9,244 nt of DNA from an uncultured Clostridia bacterium (GTDB lineage Bacteria > Bacillota > Clostridia > Oscillospirales > Ruminococcaceae): contig CALLQM010000309.1 of NCBI GenBank assembly GCA_938014855.1, forward strand, positions 1-9,244, in the 5' to 3' direction. The notes beneath the pieces are model-generated. The model saw nothing but the letters and a program-made list of their open reading frames with translations, had not been told where the DNA came from and did no database searches. Below are positions 1 through 6,990 of this stretch, piece by piece. Position 1 is the first letter of the stretch. The number at the start of each line of letters is the position of its first letter. The position numbers and the translations under genes were made by a program.

Positions 1-49
1 AGCTGAAACAAAGACTGCTAAGGCAGCCAAAGAGAAAGAAAAAGAATAA
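1..49 (+). CDS. tig: 3' end of a gene, probably trigger factor (tig), partial
   Basis: Only the last 15 codons are visible, in the frame beginning at base 2 and stopping at TAA 47-49. They read AETKTAKAAKEKEKE. A Lys/Ala/Glu-rich, unstructured C-terminal tail is typical of clostridial trigger factor, the ribosome-bound peptidyl-prolyl isomerase and chaperone. The gene directly upstream of clpP-clpX in many bacteria is tig. The identification therefore rests on tail composition plus gene order; no domain can be seen. Another lysine-rich tail, for instance of a ribosomal protein, cannot be excluded from the sequence alone. Confidence 0.6.
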   Translation, partial: AETKTAKAAKEKEKE

Positions 50-60
50 GAAATGCTACA

Positions 61-94
61 TACCGGCACGAAAGAATCTTCTTTCGTGCCGGTA
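61..94 (+). other. Perfect 14-bp hairpin between tig and clpP, no U-tract
   Basis: The arms 61-74 and 81-94 are exact reverse complements (taccggcacgaaag and its complement) around a 6-base loop. The stem starts 11 bases after the upstream stop codon. It is followed by AAGCAGAG rather than a run of T, so it does not look like an ordinary Rho-independent terminator on either strand. An mRNA-stabilising or processing structure separating tig from clpP is the likelier reading, but this is inference. Confidence 0.75.
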
Positions 95-138
95 AAGCAG
101 AGTGATAGAGAAGCGGTTTGCGGCAGAAAGAAACCAAC

Positions 139-145
139 AGGAGGT
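139..145 (+). promoter_or_regulatory. clpP ribosome-binding site that decides the start
   Basis: AGGAGGT lies 9 bases before ATG 155. The same frame is open from an ATG at 53, but that start has no ribosome-binding site and would translate the hairpin at 61-94. Translation from 155 gives a protein whose catalytic numbering matches Bacillus ClpP. Confidence 0.9.
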
Positions 146-154
146 ATATTCAAC

Positions 155-736
155 ATGAGCCTGGTACCAATGGTAGTGGAACAAACAAATAGGGGAGAGC
201 GTTCTTACGATATTTTTTCTCGTCTGCTCAACGATCGAATCGTTATGTTGTGCGAAGAAGTAACCGATGCAAGCGCAAGCTTGGTTGTGGCACAGCTCCT
301 ATATTTGGAAGGGCAGGATCCTGATAAAGATATCCATCTTTATATTAACAGCCCGGGCGGATCGGTAACAGCCGGCATGGCGATTTATGATACCATGAGT
401 TATATTAAATGTGATGTTTCTACAATCTGCGTAGGGCTTGCTGCTTCCATGGGAGCATTTTTACTGTCTTCAGGTGCGAAAGGCAAACGCTTTGCACTGC
501 CGAATGCGGAAATCATGATTCATCAGCCGTCCGGCGGCGCAAGAGGTCAGGCAAGTGATATTAAAATCCATGCAGATTGGATTTTGAAAACTCGTGAAAA
601 GCTCAATCGTATTTTGTCTGAGCAAACGGGTCAGCCGCTTGAAAATATACAGCGTGATACCGAACGTGATAACTTTATGTCTGCGCAGGAAGCCTGCGAC
701 TATGGCCTTGTTGATAAGATCATTGCTCACAGATAA
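155..736 (+). CDS. clpP: ATP-dependent Clp protease proteolytic subunit ClpP
   Basis: This 193-residue protein is the serine peptidase that stacks as two heptameric rings and degrades substrates fed to it by ClpX or another Clp ATPase in the cytoplasm. The catalytic triad is visible: Ser98 in GLAASMGAF, His123 in MIHQPSGG and Asp172 in RDTERDNFMSA. The oligomerisation and oxyanion region INSPGGSVTAGMAIYD is at about 64-79. The length matches the family (about 190-200), and the start at 155 is set by the AGGAGGT at 139-145. The gene sits 105 bases after the probable tig stop and 79 bases before clpX, the usual arrangement for co-expression. The protein has no long propeptide. I see no CtsR heptamer pair or CIRCE element upstream. 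The assignment is secure. Confidence 0.98.
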   Translation: MSLVPMVVEQTNRGERSYDIFSRLLNDRIVMLCEEVTDASASLVVAQLLYLEGQDPDKDIHLYINSPGGSVTAGMAIYDTMSYIKCDVSTICVGLAASMGAFLLSSGAKGKRFALPNAEIMIHQPSGGARGQASDIKIHADWILKTREKLNRILSEQTGQPLENIQRDTERDNFMSAQEACDYGLVDKIIAHR

Positions 737-744
737 GGAAACCG

Positions 745-777
745 AATGTGCAACATCGATGGCTGTTGCTGCACATT
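745..777 (+). other. Bulged hairpin between clpP and clpX
   Basis: AATGTGCAACA (745-755) pairs with 764-777 as 11 base pairs interrupted by a 3-base bulge, with an 8-base loop. It starts 8 bases after the clpP stop and ends 23 bases before the clpX ribosome-binding site. No T-run follows, so termination is unlikely. It could separate the stability of the clpP and clpX messages; that role is inferred. Confidence 0.45.
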
Positions 778-815
778 TATGCTACATTTAAGATTCGATC
801 AGGAGGTATCCCATT

Positions 816-2129
816 ATGGCGAGGAATGACGACCAGCGGGAACTGCGCTGCTCTTTCTGCGGAAAACCGCAGAATCAGGTCCAGCGTTTAATTGCCGGGC
901 CGGGCGTATGCATTTGTAATGAATGCGTTGAACTATGCCTGAGCGTCCTGGAAGATGATGTCCCTGAGCAGCGCAGCAGCCGTTCAAGCAGACAAGAACA
1001 GCAAATTACTGTTTTAAAACCACTTGAAATCAAAGAAAAATTAGATGAGTATGTTATTGGACAGGATCGTGCGAAAATGGCACTTGCGGTTGCTGTTTAT
1101 AACCACTATAAACGTATCTATTTTAATGACGAAAGCGATGTTGAAATCAACAAGACAAATATACTGATGCTGGGACCAACCGGTGTTGGTAAAACATTGC
1201 TTGCGCAGACACTTGCACATATGCTGAATGTCCCGTTCGCAATTGCAGATGCTACTACGCTGACGGAAGCTGGCTATGTAGGAGAAGATGTTGAGAACAT
1301 TCTTCTTCGTTTGCTGCAAGCTGCGGATTATGATGTTGAGCGGGCCCAAAAGGGCATTATATACATTGACGAGATTGATAAAATCACTCGTAAAAGCGAA
1401 AACCCATCGATTACACGCGATGTTTCTGGAGAAGGCGTACAGCAGGCTTTGCTGAAAATTTTGGAAGGCACAGTTGCGAATGTGCCTCCACAGGGCGGCC
1501 GTAAGCACCCTCAGCAGGAATTTATTCAGATCGATACAAAAGATATCTTGTTTATTTGCGGCGGTGCGTTTGAAGGAATCGATAAAATCATTGAGCGCCG
1601 CGTAGACAAGAGCTCAATTGGTTTTGGTTCTACCATTAAAGATGTCAAAGCCAAAGATCAGTTGGTTCAGCAGGTTATCCCGCAAGATTTGATTCGATTC
1701 GGGCTGATTCCGGAGTTAGTGGGACGTACGCCGCTGATTACGGTTCTCGAGCCGCTGGATAGAAAAGCATTGGTAACCATCTTGACGGAGCCTAAAAATT
1801 CGATTGCGCGCCAATATCAGCATTTATTTGAGCTGGATAATATCCAGTTAGAATTTAAATTGGAGGCACTGAATGCAATTGCTGATAAAGCAATTGATTT
1901 AAAAACCGGTGCGCGCGGACTTCGTGCGATTGTGGAAGAATTGTTGGGTGATGTGATGTTTCATGCACCGTCTGATCATACGCTTGAAAGCGTAACGATT
2001 ACAAAAGACTGTGTTGAAAAATCAGGCAAGCCTATTTTGACACATGATCCAACGCGTAAACCTTCACGGTTACAAATTAGTACCACACGCCGGCTGTCGT
2101 CGAGATCACACCGTGAATCTGCTTCTTAA
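816..2129 (+). CDS. clpX: ATP-dependent Clp protease ATP-binding subunit ClpX
   Basis: This 437-residue AAA+ unfoldase recognises tagged substrates, unfolds them and threads them into ClpP. The N-terminal zinc-binding domain shows Cys12, Cys15, Cys34 and Cys37. The AAA+ module has Walker A GPTGVGKT (120-127), the pore loop GYVG (153-156) with substrate-gripping Tyr154, Walker B IIYIDEID (181-188), the RKH pore loop (about 229-231), the box-VII arginine finger at Arg304 (LVGRTPL) and the sensor-2 box GARGLR (365-370). The ClpP-docking loop IGF is at 268-270, so the protein should bind the ClpP encoded upstream. A perfect AGGAGGT sits 8 bases before the ATG. The tail after about residue 412 is rich in Arg and Ser and makes the protein slightly longer than the roughly 424 residues of the E. 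coli protein. A terminator follows directly. Confidence 0.98.
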   Translation: MARNDDQRELRCSFCGKPQNQVQRLIAGPGVCICNECVELCLSVLEDDVPEQRSSRSSRQEQQITVLKPLEIKEKLDEYVIGQDRAKMALAVAVYNHYKRIYFNDESDVEINKTNILMLGPTGVGKTLLAQTLAHMLNVPFAIADATTLTEAGYVGEDVENILLRLLQAADYDVERAQKGIIYIDEIDKITRKSENPSITRDVSGEGVQQALLKILEGTVANVPPQGGRKHPQQEFIQIDTKDILFICGGAFEGIDKIIERRVDKSSIGFGSTIKDVKAKDQLVQQVIPQDLIRFGLIPELVGRTPLITVLEPLDRKALVTILTEPKNSIARQYQHLFELDNIQLEFKLEALNAIADKAIDLKTGARGLRAIVEELLGDVMFHAPSDHTLESVTITKDCVEKSGKPILTHDPTRKPSRLQISTTRRLSSRSHRESAS

Positions 2130-2152
2130 AAGAGTGAAATAGAAGTTCGCAT

Positions 2153-2186
2153 ATGCCCGCTGAAAGCGGGCATTTTTGCATTTTTT
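2153..2186 (+). terminator. Rho-independent terminator after clpX
   Basis: A GC-rich stem ATGCCCGCT (2153-2161) / AGCGGGCAT (2165-2173) is followed by two T-runs (2173-2177 and 2181-2186). It starts 23 bases after the clpX stop and separates the clp transcript from the lon promoter. Confidence 0.92.
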
Positions 2187-2224
2187 CGACAAACAATGTG
2201 CTTTTTTATGCCAAACCTTTTTGG

Positions 2225-2253
2225 TTTACAGCATGCAGGAAACATGTTATAAT
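2225..2253 (+). promoter_or_regulatory. Sigma-A promoter of lon with extended -10
   Basis: TTTACA (2225-2230) and a perfect TATAAT (2248-2253) are separated by 17 bases. TG at 2245-2246 completes an extended -10 element. The start of transcription should fall near 2260, leaving an AT-rich leader of roughly 50 bases before lon. A short inverted repeat, AAACC-TTTTT-GGTTT (2213-2227), overlaps the -35 box and could be a weak operator. No CtsR or CIRCE heat-shock operator is seen. Confidence 0.88.
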
Positions 2254-2313
2254 ATTTTTGCAAATCTTTTATTGATTTTTCACATATATTATTTTTAAAA
2301 TGGAGGTCGCAAA

Positions 2314-4758
2314 ATGAGCGAAGTTCAAGATAAAATTATACCAAAACTGCCCGAACAGCAGGATCATATGCCTATGCTTGTGCTGCGCGGATTGGTGCTT
2401 TTTCCGCAGATGGTTCTGCATTTTGATGTAGGACGCGATAAATCGATTTCGGCTTTAAATCAAGTTATGGAAAACGATCGCAAAATTTTTCTAGTTGCAC
2501 AAAAAGACATCCGTGATGATGAACCAAAAGCAAGTGCATTGTATAAAGTTGGTGTCGTTGCTCAAGTTAAGCAGATTATTAAATCACAAAGTGGAACTTG
2601 GCGCGTTCTAGTGGAAGGAATGTACCGTGCAAAACTACTTGAAGTAGTGAGTGAATCACCCCATTTTGAAGGGGTTGTGGTTGAATTTCCGCTGAAAGCA
2701 CCCCGCACATTAAAATCTGCAATGTGCGACGCATTGATGCGCACGGTTAAAGATCTGTTCCAGGAATATTGTTTCCTGACACCGCGTATGCCGCGTGAAT
2801 TGGTCGTAAGTGCTCTAGTTTCAGAAGACCCAATCCATCTAGCAGAATACATAGCCGGCAATATGCAAATGGAAGTCGAGGATAAGCAAACGATTCTTTC
2901 GCAGAGCAATCCTCTAAAACGATTGGAACTCTTAGCTGGCATTTTGGAATCAGAAAATGAGATTCTTTCGCTTGAGGCGGACATTCAAGAAAAAGTAAAA
3001 GGTCAAATTGACAAAAATCAACGGGAATATTATCTGCGTGAGCAGATGAAGGCAATTTCCAGTGAGTTGGGGGAAGACGATCCTCAACAGGAAAATGAAG
3101 TATACAGCAAAAAAATTAAAAAGCTAAAATTGGAAGAAAAAACAACCGACAAGCTTTTGAAAGAAGTAGACAAGCTTGTAAAATTACCGGCGAATTCCAA
3201 TGAGGCCAGCGTGATCCGCGGTTACCTTGATACGGTGCTTGAGCTGCCGTGGGATAAAAAGACCGTTGACAAAATTGATATTAAAAAAGCGAAGGCGCTT
3301 TTGGATAAAGAACACTATGGAATGAATAAGATAAAAGAGCGCATCCTAGAATTGTTTGCTGTACGCAAGCTGGCGCCGGATATTAAGGGACAGATTATCT
3401 GTTTGGTAGGCCCTCCAGGTGTTGGTAAGACATCCATTGCTCGTTCAATTGCAAAATCGTTGGGTAGAAAATATGTCCGTCTGTCTTTGGGCGGTGTTCG
3501 AGATGAAAGCGATATCCGCGGCCACCGAAAAACCTACATTGGTTCTATGCCCGGTCGAATTATTAATGCAATGAAACTGGCAGGCAGCAAAAATCCATTA
3601 ATGTTGCTGGATGAGGTTGATAAACTCGGCAACGATTTTCGTGGAGATCCTTCCGCAGCATTACTGGAAGTACTGGATTCGGAACAGAACCATGCGTTCC
3701 GTGACCATTATATTGAAGTTCCGTTTGATTTGTCGGAAGTTTTATTTATTGCAACAGCGAATACGCTGGATACCATTCCTGCACCGTTGCTCGACCGTAT
3801 GGAAATCATTCATCTTAGCAGTTATACCCGTGAAGAGAAATTCCAAATAGCAAAATCCTATTTGTTGCGCAAACAGCTAAAACGCCATGGGCTGACGGCA
3901 TCCAAGGCAAAAGTGACGGATGATGCCATTTATGCTCTTTTGGATAACTACACCCGCGAAGCCGGTGTGCGTAGCCTGGAACGAGAGATTACTTCACTGC
4001 TAAGAAAAGCAGCAAAACGGATTGTATCCGGAGAAGTAAAGCGAGTGACGATCACAAATAAAAATATTGAAGAATTCCTTGGACCCCGCAAATTTAAGCC
4101 GGAGCTGATCCAGGCTTATGATGAAGTGGGATTGGTGAACGGTTTGGCATGGACAACCGTTGGCGGTGAAATGCTGCAAGTGGAAACAACCGTCATGGAC
4201 GGTACCGGCAAGATTGAATTGACCGGAAGTTTGGGCGATGTCATGAAAGAATCGGCCCATGCTGCGATTAGCTATATCCGTTCACATTGGGAAAAATATG
4301 GAGTGGAGCACGATTTCTATAAAACTCGTGATATTCATATCCATGTGCCTGAGGGAGCGGTGCCGAAAGATGGTCCTTCTGCAGGCGTTACGATTTGTAC
4401 AGCATTGATTTCTGCTCTTTCGGGTGTGCCGGTTCATCGTGATGTTGCAATGACCGGAGAAATCACACTGCGCGGCAGAGTTCTCCCAATCGGTGGATTG
4501 AAAGAAAAAACGATGGCTGCATATCGTGCGGGTATCAAAACCGTCTTGATTCCGGCTGAAAATGAACCGGATTTAGCTGAGGTTGACGATATTGTCCGTG
4601 AACACATTAAATTTGTGACAGCGGATAAAGTTGATACTGTGCTGAAAACAGCTTTGGCAGGAAAACTGCATCAGTCGATCGGGCAGCTGTCTTTAGATGA
4701 ACTGCCGGTGGATTCTACCGATAAAATGACACAAACGAATACGGCGATTCCGCAGTAA
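2314..4758 (+). CDS. lon: ATP-dependent Lon protease (LonA)
   Basis: This 814-residue cytoplasmic AAA+ serine protease degrades misfolded and short-lived regulatory proteins as a homo-hexamer. The domains run in the usual LonA order. A substrate-binding N domain covers about 18-210, and a charged helical linker with the QREYYLREQMKAI signature covers about 211-310. In the ATPase, Walker A is GPPGVGKT (366-373), Walker B is LMLLDEVDK (429-437), and GSMPGRI is at 410-416. The protease domain follows, with Ser689 in PKDGPSAG and Lys732 in GGLKEK forming the catalytic dyad. The length is typical, and no transmembrane segment is present, so this is not LonB. GGAGGT lies 7 bases before ATG. The gene has its own promoter and is separated from clpX by a terminator. 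A hairpin overlaps its last codons, ahead of engB. Confidence 0.98.
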   Translation: MSEVQDKIIPKLPEQQDHMPMLVLRGLVLFPQMVLHFDVGRDKSISALNQVMENDRKIFLVAQKDIRDDEPKASALYKVGVVAQVKQIIKSQSGTWRVLVEGMYRAKLLEVVSESPHFEGVVVEFPLKAPRTLKSAMCDALMRTVKDLFQEYCFLTPRMPRELVVSALVSEDPIHLAEYIAGNMQMEVEDKQTILSQSNPLKRLELLAGILESENEILSLEADIQEKVKGQIDKNQREYYLREQMKAISSELGEDDPQQENEVYSKKIKKLKLEEKTTDKLLKEVDKLVKLPANSNEASVIRGYLDTVLELPWDKKTVDKIDIKKAKALLDKEHYGMNKIKERILELFAVRKLAPDIKGQIICLVGPPGVGKTSIARSIAKSLGRKYVRLSLGGVRDESDIRGHRKTYIGSMPGRIINAMKLAGSKNPLMLLDEVDKLGNDFRGDPSAALLEVLDSEQNHAFRDHYIEVPFDLSEVLFIATANTLDTIPAPLLDRMEIIHLSSYTREEKFQIAKSYLLRKQLKRHGLTASKAKVTDDAIYALLDNYTREAGVRSLEREITSLLRKAAKRIVSGEVKRVTITNKNIEEFLGPRKFKPELIQAYDEVGLVNGLAWTTVGGEMLQVETTVMDGTGKIELTGSLGDVMKESAHAAISYIRSHWEKYGVEHDFYKTRDIHIHVPEGAVPKDGPSAGVTICTALISALSGVPVHRDVAMTGEITLRGRVLPIGGLKEKTMAAYRAGIKTVLIPAENEPDLAEVDDIVREHIKFVTADKVDTVLKTALAGKLHQSIGQLSLDELPVDSTDKMTQTNTAIPQ

Positions 4759-4777
4759 ACTGCGGAATCGTTTCTCC
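4745..4777 (+). terminator. Hairpin overlapping the lon stop codon; weak terminator or attenuator
   Basis: CGATTCCGCAG (4745-4755) pairs perfectly with 4760-4770. The 4-base loop TAAA contains the lon stop codon at 4756-4758. The stem is followed by TTTCTCC, a poor U-tract, so termination is probably partial. engB begins only 26 bases downstream with no visible promoter, so read-through must supply its expression unless an unseen promoter exists. Confidence 0.6.
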
Positions 4778-4778
4778 T

Positions 4779-4798
4779 AAAGGAAGTGCTAGCCAGTG
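4779..4798 (+). promoter_or_regulatory. engB ribosome-binding site and GTG start
   Basis: AAAGGAAG (4779-4786) lies 9 bases before GTG 4796-4798. No in-frame ATG is suitably placed, and translation from this GTG gives the full N-terminal strand that precedes the P-loop in the family. Confidence 0.8.
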
Positions 4799-5446
4799 AA
4801 TTATCATAATGTTGAATTTGAAAGAAGTTTTGGAACATCGGATCAGCTTCCGGCTTCGGATATGCCGGAGATCGCATTTGCCGGGCGTTCGAATGTTGGT
4901 AAATCCTCCATGATCAATAAGCTCTTTAACCGCAAGCAATTGGCACGTGTTTCGGCGGTTCCCGGCAAAACAGCGACCATTAATTTTTTCCATGCTGATG
5001 GGATTCGCTTTGCGGATTTGCCTGGGTATGGCTATGCAAAAGTTTCGAAAAGTGAAAAACGGCGCTGGGGAGAACTGATTGAGGGCTATTTTTCTCAGGA
5101 ACGAGATTTGCGGCTGGTGTTTCAGCTGATCGATATGCGTCATGCTCCGTCTGCAGATGACCTTATGATGATCAATTTTTTAATTGACCATGAAGTCCCA
5201 TTTGTGCTGATCTTGACAAAAAAAGATAAGCTCACTGCCAAGGCTCAAAAAGAAAGACTGCGAAAGTTTCAGACGGAACTTCCATGCGCAGGACAAATTA
5301 CCATGATTCCATTTTCTTCTCAAACCGGAGATGGAATTGAAGATGTAAAAGAAATTATAGCAGAGATTGAACAGGATTGTGCCGAAGAAGCACTTTACGA
5401 GGATCAAGAAGAACCTGAATGGGTAAATGAACCCGAAAATGAGTAA
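4796..5446 (+). CDS. engB: Ribosome-biogenesis GTPase EngB (YihA/YsxC family)
   Basis: This 216-residue Era/EngA-superfamily GTPase acts in late assembly of the large ribosomal subunit and is usually essential. The G motifs are visible: G1 GRSNVGKS (30-37), G2 threonine Thr59 within VPGKTATINFF, G3 DLPGYG (74-79), G4 TKKD (141-144) and G5 SSQTGDG (174-180). The usual glutamine after PGKT/PGRT is alanine here (Ala60). The last 20 or so residues are strongly acidic (about eight Glu/Asp after residue 200), a tail somewhat longer than in Bacillus YsxC. The gene follows lon, as ysxC follows lonA in Bacillus, supporting an old conserved linkage. It starts with GTG, and lysA follows 72 bases later. 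Confidence 0.96.
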   Translation: MNYHNVEFERSFGTSDQLPASDMPEIAFAGRSNVGKSSMINKLFNRKQLARVSAVPGKTATINFFHADGIRFADLPGYGYAKVSKSEKRRWGELIEGYFSQERDLRLVFQLIDMRHAPSADDLMMINFLIDHEVPFVLILTKKDKLTAKAQKERLRKFQTELPCAGQITMIPFSSQTGDGIEDVKEIIAEIEQDCAEEALYEDQEEPEWVNEPENE

Positions 5447-5456
5447 GAGGTAAATG

Positions 5457-5500
5457 CTGGGCAAACGCCAAAGCCGGTACTTCCCAGTTTTGATATTTTT
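5457..5500 (+). terminator. Possible weak terminator between engB and lysA
   Basis: CTGGG (5457-5461) can pair with CCCAG (5483-5487), followed by TTTT and a further T-run at 5496-5500. The stem is only 5 bp and the loop is 21 bases with little internal pairing, so the structure may be fortuitous. There is no clear promoter for lysA in this spacer, which argues for read-through from upstream. Confidence 0.25.
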
Positions 5501-5503
5501 CAT

Positions 5504-5521
5504 AAAGGATGGATGACAATG
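5504..5521 (+). promoter_or_regulatory. lysA ribosome-binding site that decides the start
   Basis: AAAGGA (5504-5509) is 9 bases before ATG 5519 but only 3 bases before the in-frame ATG at 5513. The spacing favours 5519. The resulting N-terminus MFVSDCLG also resembles clostridial LysA proteins as I remember them. Confidence 0.75.
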
Positions 5522-6820
5522 TTTGTTTCTGACTGCCTGGGAATGAATGACCTTGGCCACCTGACCATCGGCGGGCGCGATACCGTCGAATTAGCCCAAA
5601 AGTATGGAACACCGCTGTATGTAATGGATGAAAACGAGATTCGCCGTGCATGCCATAGCTATTTTCAGTCTGTCAATAAGTATTACGGCGGACGTGGCCT
5701 TGTAACGTTTGCAAGCAAAGCATTCTGCTGCAAAGCTATTTGCAAAATCATAGCAGAAGAAGGATTGGGGCTGGATGTCGTGTCCATTGGAGAACTTTAC
5801 ACTGCAATGAGTGTGAAGTTTCCGCCTCAGCGAATCTATTTTCACGGCAACAATAAGACAGCGCAAGAACTTCTTGCCGCAATAGAATACGGCGTAGGAC
5901 AGATTGTAGTCGATAATCTTACAGAGCTGGAACTGCTGAATCAGCTTGCTATCAGCCAGAATAAGACGGTAAACATTCTATTTCGTATTAAACCCGGTAT
6001 TGATGCACATACGCATGATTTTGTACGTACCGGACAAATTGACAGCAAATTCGGTCTTGCCTTGGAAACAGGGGAGGCGATGGATGCTGTAAAACAAGCC
6101 GTGGAGATGAAAGGTGTATCTTTAAAAGGGTTACATTGTCATATCGGTTCTCAAATTTTTGACATCGAGCCATTTGAGCATGCCGCAGAGGTAATGTTGA
6201 ACTTTATGGCTGATGTGAAAAAAGAAACAGGTTTAACGCTTGGCTTATTGGATTTGGGAGGCGGATTCGGTATTAAATATCTGCCTGAACATGATCCGGT
6301 GGAATATGATCGTTACATGCAGCGCGTTTCTAAAAAGGTACGCGAAGTATGCAGCGAAAAAGACTTTGAAACCCCTTACATAGTAATTGAACCAGGTCGC
6401 TCTATTGTCGGTCCTGCGGGAATTACACTTTATACAGTGGGTGCAGTCAAAGACATTCCAAATGTACGCACCTATGTGTCGGTTGACGGCGGTATGTGTG
6501 ATAATCCGCGGTACATCCTGTATCAGTCTGACTATGAGGCGATGGTTGCAAACAAAGCGGCACAGCCAAAATGCAAAACCATAACGATTGCAGGAAAGTG
6601 CTGTGAAAGCGGCGATTTGATCGGAGAAAACATGCAGGTGCAGGACATAAAAGTAGGGGACATTGTTGCGGTACTTGCAACCGGTGCTTATAACTATTCC
6701 ATGTCTTCTAATTATAATCGGATTCCTAGACCTCCTGTTGTAATGCTCAAAGATGGGCAGGATCGGATTGTTGTGAAACGGGAGACAATGGAAGACATTG
6801 TTCGAAACGACTTGCTGTAA
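5519..6820 (+). CDS. lysA: Diaminopimelate decarboxylase LysA
   Basis: This 433-residue PLP enzyme decarboxylates meso-diaminopimelate to L-lysine, the last step of lysine biosynthesis, in the cytoplasm. It is a fold-type III (alanine racemase-like) decarboxylase. Lys67 in TFASKAF forms the Schiff base with PLP. HIGSQI (208-213), the phosphate-binding GGGFG (247-251), EPGRS (291-295), Cys362 in CCESGD and Tyr391 in GAYNYSM complete the active site, part of which comes from the second subunit. These motifs distinguish it from ornithine and carboxynorspermidine decarboxylases, although that split is drawn from motif memory rather than an alignment. The length is typical. No lysine riboswitch is seen upstream; the 72-base spacer after engB is too short for one. 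A start at 5513 would add two residues. Confidence 0.95.
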   Translation: MFVSDCLGMNDLGHLTIGGRDTVELAQKYGTPLYVMDENEIRRACHSYFQSVNKYYGGRGLVTFASKAFCCKAICKIIAEEGLGLDVVSIGELYTAMSVKFPPQRIYFHGNNKTAQELLAAIEYGVGQIVVDNLTELELLNQLAISQNKTVNILFRIKPGIDAHTHDFVRTGQIDSKFGLALETGEAMDAVKQAVEMKGVSLKGLHCHIGSQIFDIEPFEHAAEVMLNFMADVKKETGLTLGLLDLGGGFGIKYLPEHDPVEYDRYMQRVSKKVREVCSEKDFETPYIVIEPGRSIVGPAGITLYTVGAVKDIPNVRTYVSVDGGMCDNPRYILYQSDYEAMVANKAAQPKCKTITIAGKCCESGDLIGENMQVQDIKVGDIVAVLATGAYNYSMSSNYNRIPRPPVVMLKDGQDRIVVKRETMEDIVRNDLL

Positions 6821-6915
6821 TCTAATATAGGATCGAATTTTCAATGAATTTGTATATTATAGAAATGTTTATCGATAATTTTCTTCAATCCTTGTAAGAA
6901 TTTACATAAAACCCC

Positions 6916-6944
6916 TTTACTTTCATGCTCTAAAATGGTAAAAT
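6916..6944 (+). promoter_or_regulatory. Sigma-A promoter of the yerC-methyltransferase-hslO group
   Basis: TTTACT (6916-6921) and TAAAAT (6939-6944) are 17 bases apart, with TG at 6936-6937 forming an extended -10. Transcription should start near 6950. A second TAAAAT at 6931-6936 has no matching -35. The sequence from the lysA stop at 6820 to here is AT-rich, with no good terminator hairpin. Confidence 0.75.
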
Positions 6945-6990
6945 CATAACCAATGAGACACGTAATTTTTCGGAGGTGTATTGGTTATGA
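6944..6990 (+). repeat. 11-bp perfect inverted repeat spanning the yerC start region
   Basis: TCATAACCAAT (6944-6954) is the exact reverse complement of 6980-6990, which contains the yerC start codon. A further ACAC (6958-6961) / GTGT (6976-6979) pair extends the dyad. The yerC ribosome-binding site (6972-6977) lies between the arms. The left arm overlaps the last base of the -10 and the expected transcription start. It could be an operator or, if transcription starts earlier, a hairpin that hides the start codon. Confidence 0.7.
6972..6989 (+). promoter_or_regulatory. yerC ribosome-binding site that decides the start
   Basis: GGAGGT (6972-6977) is 9 bases before ATG 6987. An in-frame TTG at 6981 is only 3 bases from it and would add just two residues, so ATG 6987 is preferred. 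Confidence 0.85.

Noticed and set aside
53..154. Upstream in-frame extension of clpP from ATG 53 (34 extra residues)
   Set aside because: It has no ribosome-binding site, translates through a perfect hairpin and gives a leader unlike any ClpP propeptide I know, while ATG 155 has a perfect AGGAGGT.
1041..1508. Open frame of 155 codons on the - strand opposite clpX
   Set aside because: It overlaps the ClpX ATPase core entirely and shows no family features; a shadow frame.
3001..3007. GGTCAAA, a CtsR half-site heptamer, inside lon (another at 7262-7268 at the end of yerC)
   Set aside because: Both are single heptamers inside coding sequence, without the second tandem copy or a nearby promoter.
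5447..5518. Possible lysine riboswitch or promoter ahead of lysA
   Set aside because: The spacer is 72 bases, far shorter than an L box, and contains no convincing -35/-10 pair.
6245..6844. Long open frame of 199 codons on the - strand opposite lysA
   Set aside because: It is antisense to a gene with intact catalytic motifs, has no recognisable domain, and has a composition expected from a shadow frame.
6981..6986. TTG at 6981 as the yerC start
   Set aside because: It is only 3 bases from the ribosome-binding site, while ATG 6987 has the normal 9-base spacing.
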